This document shows positions 39,655 to 51,137 of a stretch of DNA of 64,000 nt, in pieces; the stretch's first letter is position 1, and every line of letters starts with the position of its first letter. Origin of the DNA: Anthopleura xanthogrammica (lineage: Eukaryota; Cnidaria; Anthozoa; Actiniaria; Actiniidae). Both the position numbers and the translations under genes were made by a program. The stretch covers positions 1,204,001-1,268,000 of the forward strand of contig OZ025219.1 of the NCBI GenBank assembly GCA_964019055.1, in the 5' to 3' direction. The notes beneath the pieces were generated by a model. That model did not search any database. It had not been told where the DNA came from and was given only the letters and a program-made list of their open reading frames with translations.

Positions 39655-42475
39655 ATGCCAGGGGATAACTGTGCGGTGTTTGGATGTGGTTCATCCAGAA
39701 GAACCAAAGGAATCGGCATTTTTAAATTGCCTTTTGTGAAAGACGACGAGTCTAGAAAATGGCGGGAAGCGTGGTTGAAAGAAATCACAAAAACCAGAGA
39801 AATGGATCAAAGCATGAAAAGACAAATTCAATATGACAGAGTTTATACATGCGAGAAGCATTTCAAACCTGAAGATGTGGAAATATGTAAGTAAAAAGCA
39901 CATTATAGTGTGTGTAAATCTGATGTTTACATGTATCTCAAGTCGCTTGTCAGATCGCGTGCTCTTTGTATTGCGTCTTGACAGTCCTTGACTATGTGAA
40001 TCTAAATATATTTTTGTTTCTTTTGCAGTTCACTCAAAGAAAATGACAAAAAAGAAGCCAAAGTTTGGCGCTCTACCGCTTCTTAACATGCCAAAAAAAA
40101 GCCATGAGACATCGAAGCCAGCACCACGACCACCACGATCGGTCGTAAGAGACGAAGTGCAGCATGTAAACACAAGTTGCTATGCTACATTTGCCGAGTT
40201 TTGTCAGCGCACCAAAGCCCTGAAACTAAGTAACTGGAACTCTAAAACCCTATCAGATAGAGTTGTTTTTAAGAAAATGACAGAACAATATCTCCTACCA
40301 CATCTGGAAATCATCGTAGACGACAGTCTTGGTTTCACTGTGAAAGTGTATGGATCGTATTTGGTTGAAAATCATCCACTGTATTTGAGTTATCGTCGTT
40401 CAGTACAGAACGTTACTTTGTCAGATTTGATAAAGAACTTAGAAAGATGTGCAGTGTGCTGTGGCGTTAGTTCTACTGAACCAAGCGGAAATATCTACCA
40501 TCATGTTATTCCCATCGAACACGACGCCATGGAGGACAGTGAGGAACAGTTCCCACACAAGGCATATTGGAGGGCAAGAGGCTGTTTACTACTACTAGAC
40601 GACCATGAGAACAGTGTTTGTGATTCGTGTAGAAAACACTCCACTGCTGAAAATATTGCAAAGAAGAAAAAGGCGAACAGACTTTCAAAACCAGCCCATG
40701 TCAAGGCACCAATTTCAAAAACTGACCCTAAAAGAGTCCAGTTGACATTGCAAGGACAGAGACTCAAATGTGCACAACTTGAAAGAGAACTCAATGAAAT
40801 GCGGGCAGAATTACACAAATCAAACATTGAGGTAGATCACACATTGAGTGATGACTTTGCAAAAATCCTTGACACTTCAGATGTCAAAATAACTCCATTT
40901 ATGAGTTTATTTTGGCAACAACAGAAGAAATTATTTTCTAGAAGCTCAAAAGGAGTGAGATACCACCCTATGATAATAAGGTTCTGCCTGTCCCTCCTTG
41001 CCAAGTCTCCCTCATGCTATGAGGAGTTGCGCAACAGTGGAGTCTTGGTGTTACCAAGTTTTGTCTTGCACACTTTGCAACAACAGGAATCACTGCCTCC
41101 CAGCTGCTGCCCATCTTTTGGGAGGCAGTTTGTATCCTTGAGACAAACTGTAACCTGTGGGTAATTGCAGCAACAGCTGATGGTGCCTCGCCTAATAGGA
41201 GGTTTTTCCGATTGCACAAGGCATTGGATGGAAATGCTGGAGGAGATGAATGTTACCGCACCATCAATTTGTTTGTACCTCATCGCTTCATCTACTTCTT
41301 TGCTGATGTTCCACATCTGATCAAGACAACACGGAACTGTCTAAAGAGCTCTGGTTCAGGCACCTGTACAAGGTACATGTGGAACAATGGACTATATGTT
41401 TTGTGGGAACATATTGCATCAATGTTCTATCAAGATGCTGACAATGCCTTGAAACTTCTACCACGACTTACATATGAACATGTCAACTTAAATGCATATT
41501 CTGTTATGCGTGTCAACCTAGCAGCGCAAGTCTTGAGTGCATCAGTAGCATCTGTGTTGAAGTCATTTGGACCTCCAGAAGCTGCAGCTACTGCTAAACT
41601 TTGTGAAATGGTGGACAAAGTTTTTGACTGCCTGAATGTCCGCAGCACAAAGGAGCATCAGCGAAAGCGAAAGCCATTTCTTGCCCCCTACACATCTGTT
41701 AATGATCAAAGGTATGCTTAATAATAACCTATGATAGTAAGCTCATTATATTTGTTTAAAAAATAGTTTGATTTTAAAATAGACAATAGAATATTGTGAA
41801 ATACTACAAGATCTAAATACACTGTAGTACTACTGGCTGTGCATATTCATTTGTTTCATTCTATTTTTGATTAGTGCTACATGTATGTTGCAATTTTCCC
41901 ACTCATTATTACTATGATTATATTAGATTACTTGTGTTAGTATAAGATTCTTGTGGAAAATTACACCTTGTTGGTGTATTAATTGATATAGAATTTACAT
42001 TTATTGTATTTCTTATCCTGTGTCTAATTCATATTACAGATTCCAGTTCTTAATGGAGTTTTTGGACTATCTAAAGCACTGGAAAGAAAGCACCGAGATA
42101 AGGCAAGGGAATTTCACTCAGAATGCCAGAGCACGTATGTTTCTTTCATGGCAAACATATGAGGGCTACAAAATAACCATTCATTCAGCAATTGAGGCAA
42201 CTAAGTTCCTTTTGCAAGAAGGGATGGAGTTTGTCTTGACAGAGCGCTTCTGTCAAGATCCAGTAGAGGAGTATTTTGGGAAACAACGTAAAATAGGAAG
42301 ACGCAGCGACAACCCAGACATCCATATGTTTGGATACAACAATAACACGATAAGAATTCAGAGATCTGTATCCTGCCAAAGTGGCAACACCAGAGGAAGA
42401 AGGGATAAGAGGAAAGCATGGCAAGAAGTTTCTGATGATAAGCTGTCATGCCGAATAGTCAAACGCTCCAAGTGA
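39655..42475 (+). pseudogene. P-element-type transposase of copy 2, internally deleted
   Basis: The exons match copy 1: THAP exon 39655-39886, exon 2 40029-41711 and exon 3 42040-42475, with the same GTAAGT and GTATGC donors. The same internal deletion and frame break occurs near 41060, between VLPS and [10 protein letters not shown]. The THAP Cys/His residues, the TADGASPN motif and the [12 protein letters not shown] motif are present; the region with the first catalytic Asp is not. As both copies share the break, the source element was already deleted when it moved, so a transposase must have come from another copy. Confidence 0.88.
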
Positions 42476-43190
42476 CATTTTTTCTTTTGATATGAAGGTA
42501 TTAATTTTGTGTAGTAATCAAGATCAACAAACCACTTATTATGTAGAGTCAGTAATATCAATATTTATATACTAAAATTAAGGCAATCAAGTCAAAACAA
42601 TTTTTTTTAGATGATTTCTTGATAGTCTACAAAAACCTAAAGGCATAAAACATTAGAACCAGTGTGGATTTGCTCACATATTGTATGCTTTAAGTTTTTG
42701 TGCTAAATTAATAACAACATCATTATTTTGTTGTTTTTACAGTATAGATAATTCTCAGTAAAAAATGGACAATTGCATTTTTGAATTTTGCAAACATGTC
42801 TTGCTATAAATTCACTGTAATTTATCAGTGAAGACAAATAATCATAGACTTATATTGTTTTGTTATTTATAAGCAAAGAAATGTTTGATAGTTATTAAAA
42901 ACCAGATGTCATTTTATTATCCTACTTCAAAACATTTTACATTATAATTATCATGATAATATTATTTAAGTAATTATGATATTTGGATGAAATAGAATAT
43001 AACAGTTGATAATTGTCCCAGACTGTAAAAAGCTGCAAATTTTCATGTGTTAACATTCTGTTTATTTCATTGAAATGACAAAACTACATTTTAAAGTTAT
43101 GCAACAGAAACTGTTTAATAGTCTAAATATTCCAATAAATATTTGAATGTTAAAAGCAAATGTTTACTTTACTTTGTACACTTAGTTATA

Positions 43191-43320
43191 GACCCCTTGC
43201 AGGTGACGTCAGAGCAGCTCCATTTGGAGGGCAAAACAAAAGAATTTCAATCTCCTGAGAATTGGAACCTATTGTTTTGCCCTCCAAATTGAGCTGCATT
43301 CCGACGTGCTGAAAGGGGTC
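43191..43320. mobile_element. Foldback MITE inside P copy 2
   Basis: Same position and TA borders as the MITE at 29660-29789 in P copy 1. Confidence 0.85.
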
Positions 43321-43436
43321 TATTCAGTAAATGTCTGTTAAGATAAAACAAGCTTTGATATAAACAAATTACATGTTGTGTTTTAGAAAGACACATTTCG
43401 TGACATGTACTGCTAAGAATTAATAATATTTGTTTA

Positions 43437-44806
43437 TTATTCCAGTCTATCTTGTTCTTCTTGGTCACAACTCCTCATGATTTCTTTGCGAAGGGCCTTT
43501 GTCTTAATACGTTTTGCTTTGATTTTATGACTTTGGATTACATCTTTTGCAAATGAAAATGATCTAACTCTAATATATAAACTTACAATAGCATGTAAAA
43601 CATCCTTGTTTACATTACTAACAGTGAGTACTTCTGCATCTGAAACCATGGATTGAAAACTTGACAGCACCTGACAGTCAGTGATTGCTTTTTCAGTTAT
43701 GCCTGCAATGTCTATTTTGAGCAAACCAGATTTACTTGTGACCTGTCTAAAGTTATGTTCTGTGTGAACAAATATGTTCTGTGCATGATGATTTATAGAC
43801 CATAGACCTCCACGGTTTAAACTTGACACCAACTTTTGAGATTCAGTATCTTGCTCCAATTTTCCTGCCTTCAGAATAGCCATTGCCTGGTGGTTTTCTG
43901 ATACAGATTTCCTCGCATACTTATTGTGAAGCTTATGCAATACATAGCCACCCACATATCGAAGACCTGCATTCTCTTCTTCTGAGAGAGTAGTATTTGA
44001 AGTTTGGCTCTTGCTAGTGGATGATTGTAGACGATTACAGTATGACAACATACCATCGGCTAATTTCGTTGCTAGCAGAGTGGCAGCAATATGAGACAGT
44101 CCAGAGAAAAATGTTGTAGATTTTAAAGGCACCTGGGCATAATAGTTACGGTAAAATTTCTCAACATTTCCGTTCTTGGAATAACCTTCGATGAGAGCTT
44201 TCATTACTAAAAACTCTTTTGTTCCTTCTTCAAGCTCTTTGTACTGATATAAGCTCAGTTCATTCCTTATGCTCGTTGAAAACACTTCGTTTCCTTTAAC
44301 ATTGTTTAATAATTTCAGCACTATTTCAGTAAGGATGGCTGGCTTTAAGATGAATGCTTTTGGAGTTTCAGAATTTAGACTGTTCTCTACTTGTTCGGCG
44401 TGTTTGGCTGTTCTGTGCCGTTTGTAGCCTCCTTTAGACTTGCACTTCTTGCCGCAGTCTCTGCAAATAATATCGGCCGATTGCACCTATGAACAAGATA
44501 AAAACCATAAGAAACTAGTTAAAGAATCATAGCAAACAAATGAGAATTATCTTGAGCAAAAAAAAGCAGTAAAAAATAGCTTTAAACAACTCTGTTTACG
44601 AACACTGTGTGGCTTGTTGCTTTGCAAATTATACCTATAAGCCAGCGAATACAGTTAGAACACAGGCAAACTACGACATTCTTTCTACTTACATCATTAG
44701 CTGTAGATATAAATTCCTCCTCCAAAGCTTCATCTTCCTCTAATATGTCTAGAATCGCGTCAAAATCATCGCCGAACACAAATAGATCGTTGTTCATGTC
44801 CGCCAT
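43437..44806 (-). CDS. C2H2 zinc-finger accessory protein of P copy 2 (two exons)
   Basis: Exon 1 is 44806-44693 and exon 2 is 44486-43437, spliced in phase 0 as in copy 1, giving 387 residues. It has the same acidic N terminus, zinc finger (CX2CX12HX4H), [14 protein letters not shown] motif and basic C terminus. The one coding difference is GLRYVGG here against GLQYVGG in copy 1. Unlike the transposase beside it, the gene is intact in both copies. Its role in transposition is unknown. Confidence 0.85.
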
Positions 44807-44944
44807 CTTTGAAAATCCTAGCAAAGCAATGCACGTTCACTGGACCGTGAGGGGTGCTTCCAACATCAAAATCAAAACAATAGGCCGGCCTTTTGAAGTT
44901 TGCCGCGTTTCATAACCATTCCCCTCTATTAACTCTGCAAGGGG

Positions 44945-45143
44945 TTAATGACGTAGGGTCACACAGGACATGAGTACCTACTCTTACTCAGTATAGGCAA
45001 CAAAGATGGCGGCTGTTGGTTCGAGGAACGAGTTTACAACATTTTCCTAGACGTTTTACAACCTTTTTCGCCGCTAGGATGCCATGAAAAACCTAACAAC
45101 TTCTTTCTTTGGAACCCTGGTTTCTTTAAAAGCAACATTTAAG
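44945..45143 (+). promoter_or_regulatory. Putative promoter and 5' exon at the start of copy B
   Basis: CAAAGATGGCGGC at 45001-45013 resembles the YY1-like AANATGGCGGC element often found at animal transcript starts. Its ATG (45006) opens 14 codons only. A second ATG at 45084 opens 20 codons and the exon then meets a strong donor, GTAAGA, at 45144. If joined to the acceptor before gene 1 (50990-50991 here), that frame would stop at once (AFK, stop), so this would be an untranslated leader exon of gene 1. The link is inference. P copy 2 sits directly upstream. The same donor lies at base 43 of the window in copy A. Confidence 0.4.
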
Positions 45144-46642
45144 GTAAGAAATTCAAATGTTTGAGGAGAATTCTGAGGTACAGTTCGAGTTTTCACTTTC
45201 ATTGTCAATTCACTTGATTCCTAATATTTTAAAGATATCCTCCCAGGAATAGATGAATTCTAAACTCTAAAATTTATTTTGATGACCCTCTTTACTCACA
45301 CCCTCAGTATTTCCACTTCTGTATTTATCCTTTGGAAAATGTTTTTTTTCCCACTGAAGACCCAGGTTTTATTCTAAAGGTTTTCCAGTGTCTTCTATCT
45401 TAGGATTTCCACTCATATCTTACCATTACTTCTTGGATTTCTCTTTTCATTTTAGTCCCCAACCTGTGGAAATGGGTTTACTTATATTTATTCAATGCAT
45501 ATTATGGTCAAGTCAATGGACTTGTTCAACAAGCCCTTCCAGCCAACAAATTTTCCTTACTTTGAGCCTTATTCTTGCAAGTTATATGTACCATATAGTT
45601 AGATAATTAGTGGGTTAATTAGAAAATTAATTAATTAATTAATTAGAAAATTAATTGGTTAATTACACAATTAATTAGTTAATTAGCCAATTGATTGGAT
45701 AATTAGACACTGACAAAAGGAAAAGATGTTATTAATGATACAATTTATATAAGCTAATTGTTCAAAATATTTGTAGTTTTTATTATATTTCATTGTCCAA
45801 TATTAAAGGAAAAAACTGCCAGTTGATAACAGGGCTGCAAATAAGCAACGGTCACATGACGAATGTCTGGTCAAAATGACCACTTGACTGGTTAATGATT
45901 ACATTCTTTGGACATTTGTTCAGCCACACTTGGGTTTGACAGGTCAATCATTCCTCTGGCCTGACTAATAAACTGCTCATCAAAAAATATCTTCAGTCTT
46001 GTGATTGAAAATAATTAATTTCTGGGCAGTCAACTATATCTGTTTTGCGAAAGGTATTTTCAATGAATGTATTCAGTTTAATTAATGAGCTATGTTCATC
46101 ACATGAGTGCTAATTATCAGCTCATCACTCGTACAGTTTGATGAACACATATTTATTTCAATGAAAAAAAATTTAATTCATGAAAACTTATGTTGGAAAT
46201 CATACCATGAAAAGTTTTTCAGTTTGGTCTGAGCTCTTTCATTTTAATGAATTATTTAATTTTTAAATGAACTACTGTAGTCCAAAATTCAACTGGGGAG
46301 ACAGTCCTTGTTTAATAGGACAGTATTTTTATACAACTTTATAGTTGCTGGCAAGCAAACCTGTGACCCTCATTTCATGATCAAATTGGAATTTTGAAAT
46401 TTATTTTTTTGGAGGGAGGAAAACTGGAGAACCCCAAGAAAAACCCTTCAAAGCACAAGCCATGTGGTCAGTGTATTTTGGAACTCTACTTACATACAAC
46501 ACCATGTCCAGGAATGGATCCAAGATCTGCTCTCGCTGCTATGCCACCCCTGTTTCCCCAAATGTGATTTATTTAATCTTCAAAAACTCATGAATAATTA
46601 ATGAGCCTTTGGTCCAACTGAAGCACCCATACACGTCACGTG

Positions 46643-46772
46643 CATGGACCTTTATACCCGATAAAGACATCTTCATTAGTATTCAAGTGAGCTTTATATA
46701 AAGACACACGTGTGTCTTTATATTAAGAATACTAATGAGGATGACTTTATCAGAGATAAAGGTGCCTCCATG
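46643..46772. mobile_element. Short foldback element, copy B
   Basis: Same sequence as the hairpin element at 1542-1671. Confidence 0.6.
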
Positions 46773-47193
46773 TTTAGATGAAGACTTAGAGCCTCATCAA
46801 GATCAGTCTCACATACGATCACTGATGACCCACAAAATTTAGTTGACTAGCAATCCTGCCTCAGACTGGCATGTTATCTTTAAAATGTAGGAGCCTTTTT
46901 GGCTGCATGGTTTTAAACCTGATAAAACACTCCTCGTTTATTAAACAGTACATAATGTTAGGGTAATATTTTATTTCATTTAATATTCATAACCAATTTA
47001 TGAATAATTAATAAGGAAAAAGAAAATAAGAATAAGTTACCCAGTAGCTTTAGTCTGTGAACTGGATTAAAAATTTTCTTGGTCAAACACAATCCACAAG
47101 AACATAACATTATACTCTCAGACTCCTAGACTCCTAGAAAAGTAATTCATATGTACATCTGACCTGTATGGCCTTTACAACAACAAAACAATT

Positions 47194-47197
<4 letters not shown>

Positions 47198-47277
<80 letters not shown>
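47198..47277. repeat. (AAT)n microsatellite, copy B
   Basis: One AAT unit longer than copy A. Confidence 0.97.
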
Positions 47278-48364
47278 GTTTTTTGTATTTTTTATTTTTT
47301 CATTTTTTTTAAAGAAATAATAATACTTTATTGACAATTACTTTAAATAAAAATAATAATAATAATAATATATCTTTATTAGGGTTGTTAAACAGATAAA
47401 GACAGAGTATTTTGTTCCCACTCTGGCCCTTAAAACAGCTCACCCCTGACTTGCCATAGTTAATGCTCATATATAGATCAAGACAGATCAATACTGATCA
47501 ATACTATTCAAGAGGAGTTGTTGCAATATAAAGGTATTATCCCGCCAATCGTATTCAGTAGTTGGAACTCTTCGAAGAACGAGGCATACAACAATAGAAA
47601 TCATAGTTATTAATATGTGCACATGATTTGTGGGGTATTCGATAGTTGTACTGTTTTGAAAGCCTCAATAAAATCTATGAAAATCCAATTCACCACTTTT
47701 CATACATTGATTCACTGGTCAAACACAAAGCATTCAGTCGAGCCTGTAAGGCTCAAATTTAAGTAATCCTTTCTTTAAAACCACCTTGCCGCCTCGAATG
47801 AATGCTTAGTCTGTGATTAGTAAACTGGTATATGGAAAAAAATAGTGAATCTTGCAGAACCCTAATTCCCTAAACCTTTTTTCCTCAGGCCATGAGCCAT
47901 GACTCAGTTTGGTTAGAAAGCAAACTTTTTTTTTCAAATTTTAGACATTAATTTTTTTTTTCTTAAAGAAAACATTTTTCTTTTCATTTTATACATAAAA
48001 TTTTTCATTTCAAAATACCAAACACCTTAAAGCCAAAAAAGATCAATTTTATTTTGAAACAAAAAAACCTTTACTGCAAAAAAGGACAGTAGTAAGAGTC
48101 TTTTGTAAAAAGATAGTAAATCCTTGAGGGTTTTCTTGAAAGAGTATTGCAGCTTAATGCAAAAAAAGGGGAGTTAGGTACATACAAGGAACATGAAGCA
48201 CCCTACAAAGTGTGTGTATGTGAAGGGGGTGGGGAGGGGGCTAAGTTCAACAATTTAAGAGACTGAGTAAAACAAAGTTGGCTCTAGCCCTTCCCCCCCC
48301 CCCCCCCCCCCCGCCCATTGTGATCCCTGAGGTAAATATATGAGGAGTTTTTGTCCCTTAAGTC

Positions 48365-49962
48365 AGGTCTGTTAGCGACAAAAATAGCAAAGATCATGCA
48401 CTTTCAAGTGCAAGCACCAAACTTGGCACAGATGTTTGTTGGGGCATGCTGAAGAGATATAGGGGTGGGTGCCCAAAAAAGGACGGTCCGGGGGGTGCAT
48501 GACACGTCATTTAAAGTGCATATTAAACGAAACTAGACACTCTAAGAGTGCGAACTCGGGCTACATTATAGAGAGTATCTAGTATATATATTTGCGACCA
48601 TGGAATGGATAGGAATTGATTTGGCAGTCAAAAATGATATATATTGAATGCAGGTGTATTTTGAGCGCATCCACACTGTTTAATACATAAATAAATGTAA
48701 AAGGAGATTATGTATTATAACCAAGGGCAAGTCGTCGTGATGTATAACAGCTGGGTGGGGTGGGAGATTGTAAGAGAAAAATATGTGACCATAAACATTA
48801 AAAAACATTTTAAATTCTAGTAAGGCATTAGTGTTACTGACTTGTCAACGCATATTATATTTCTACTTGACCTACTAGAGTACCTTTCAAGACTAGCTGA
48901 TGAAATAAACATATCTATTTCAGTATCGAAACTGTTCGCTGCAAAACAAACGTTTTATCAATGTAAATACTCTTAGCCAAAATGTGTTTAACTGGTCATT
49001 TTTCTGGTTTTTGTTTTCTGTATTTTCATAAATGAAAATATTCAACAAGGAGTCTTGGCAGTTCGCTTTCTTGTAGATCACTATCAGCTCGTCTGACTTC
49101 TACAAGTTCTTGGAGTCAGCTTTCATCAAAGCTTTGTTTGTCACTCGTTTTGTAGTTTGTCTCTCGTTCTGTAGTTTGTCTCAGTATTTTTTTTTTTTTT
49201 TTGTATCTGAGATCTGGTAATAGCTAGGTAGTTTATAGATTCTCTTAATCTATTTTGACTAGTTTGTCTAGTTCTACGATTCTCATACCGTAGTTTGCTC
49301 ATAGATTCTCATAGATCCAAAATCGCTCAATAACAACTTTTGATGTGTGTCTACCACGTACGGTGTGTGTGTCTGAGTGCCTCTGAGTTCATTTAAGCTC
49401 ATTTGAGTACGTTTGTTTGAGTTCATTTGACTGTCTTTGGCATTGCTTTGAGTATTTTTTGCATTGTTTTTGCATTTCTTTGGTTCGTTTCGAAACTGAC
49501 GCTCGACATCATTTAGTGTGGGTCTACCGCGAACGGCGTGTGCATTTGCATGTGTATTGAGCGTCCCAGAAGGACTCCATGATTTTCAGTAAATATTTAC
49601 ACCACGAGACAGCGAGACCTTCGAAGAGCAAAGCAAGTCACTTAATCAGTTACGTGACTACTGCTCATGCAGAGGAACACCGCTGACCGCCGAGCAGCGC
49701 AGGCTTACTTACTTCTAACATCGTCGATAGACTGATAGATAGATAGATAGAAAACCCAAACCTAGACTCGGCCTACCTTGCAGGTAGCCCGAGTAAAAAT
49801 ATCCTTCAACATTAAATATAGCTGATACTATTACGATGAATATAGTGCCATTTTTAAAAAAAATCAGAAAGGCGTTTACATTTCGTTGATAATTGTTTTT
49901 GCTGCAGAGATATCAAATGTTTTTCAAATATGCAAATTACCAACAAATTACCAACTTATGAC
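48365..49962. mobile_element. 1.6-kb inverted-repeat element, right end deleted
   Basis: Partner of 3259-4878. Here 40 bases at the right end, including the terminal inverted repeat CGCTAACAGACCT, are gone. The join lies at a CTA microhomology (ACTATTTATG at 49961). Just before it AAATTACCAAC is duplicated in tandem. With only one end left it should no longer be movable. Confidence 0.6.
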
Positions 49963-50609
49963 TATTTATGTAGCAGTGTTTTGAGCTGGACGTCTGGAAT
50001 GCTTCAGATAATTACTCCATGACTGTTAAGTAGAGAAAAGTGGGTTGTGAACTTCACTGAATTTTCAACAGCTTCCTATTAATAAGCCACCCTATATACA
50101 AGTTGCAAATAATAAGTATTTAAAATAAAAATACTTCGAACTAATTCAATCTTTTTCAAGATCATTTGACCCTTCACTAAATTGCCCTATTTCACTATGA
50201 CGTCACATCAAAACAATCTATTGTTTTAACGCTAAGGATCATGGTCGCCAGAGGGGGCAAAATTGCAGGAAAACAAACTACATCACAATAAAATTTAGTT
50301 TATGATATAGTGGAAAGTGAGAGCAGCTAAATATTACACTAAATATCACAAACGAAAGAAGATTTAGCCTAAATTTCTATTATTCTTGTCCATGTAAACA
50401 AGCTGTTACGTCATATTGAAGAAGGGCAATTCTAAGGGTCTAAGCTTTTCGGGTTTTTTTCCATTATATAGTTTAGACGATTTTACAGCTTTGGCAGCCG
50501 CTATTTACCCCCTCTCATTTATTCATAGTTTTACGTTGAACAGGTGACGTCTGGTCTACTATAATACAAAAATACCAAACATTTGTTTGAAAATCCTCCC
50601 CTAAAAAAT

Positions 50610-50800
50610 TCCATGGGTGGCGTAGTGGTTTACAGCTCGCCTCTTACCACTGTGATCCAGGTTCGAGCCCTGGCTCGGGTTGGATCACATGTGAGTTGAT
50701 ATTGTTTGACGTGTTGTTCTCTCCCTTGCCACGAGGGTTTTTCCTCCAGGTTCTCTGGTTTTTCCTCCCTCCGTAAAAATCAACATGTGAGTTGAGTTGA
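50610..50800 (+). mobile_element. tRNA-derived SINE, copy B
   Basis: Same as 5537-5727, followed by (CCGT)n at 50804-50849, one unit shorter than in copy A. Confidence 0.65.
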
Positions 50801-51137
50801 GAATCCATCCGTCCGTCCGTCCGTCCGTCCGTCCGTCCGTCCGTCCGTCCGTCCATTTTTTTAATGTATTTTTTTTATCATCTATTTTAAGTGTTCCAAT
50901 GTTTTTTCAAATCTGAATTGTTCCGTCCTGTAAGAAAAAAGTGTCTACTTCGCTACCATTGATTTCTAAAATGTATTGCTTTTTGCTTCAGGCATTCAAG
51001 TGATGAAGACTACGTGGTAACGTAGCATGGCTTGGAAACATGGATAGTACAAGCAACCTGGTCAGTGTAAGCAACACGGACAATATGGATAGCAGTATCT
51101 TAGACAAATTGAAAACGTAGACAATTTTGAGCAAATT

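Larger units (their letters stand above)
39435..44937 (+). mobile_element. P-type (THAP) DNA transposon, copy 2, 5503 bp
   Basis: Same length, same orientation and nearly the same sequence as copy 1. The only coding change I see is one Gln to Arg in the zinc-finger protein. The target duplication is different: CAAGGGG (39428-39434 and 44938-44944). The inverted ends start CAGAGTTAATAGAGGGGA. Different target sites show two separate insertions rather than duplication of one insertion. It lies about 60 bases from a putative transcript start region at 45000. Confidence 0.95.

Noticed and set aside
50644..50856. Minus-strand frame with Asp-Gly-Arg-Thr repeats
   Set aside because: It comes from the (CCGT)n run next to the SINE.
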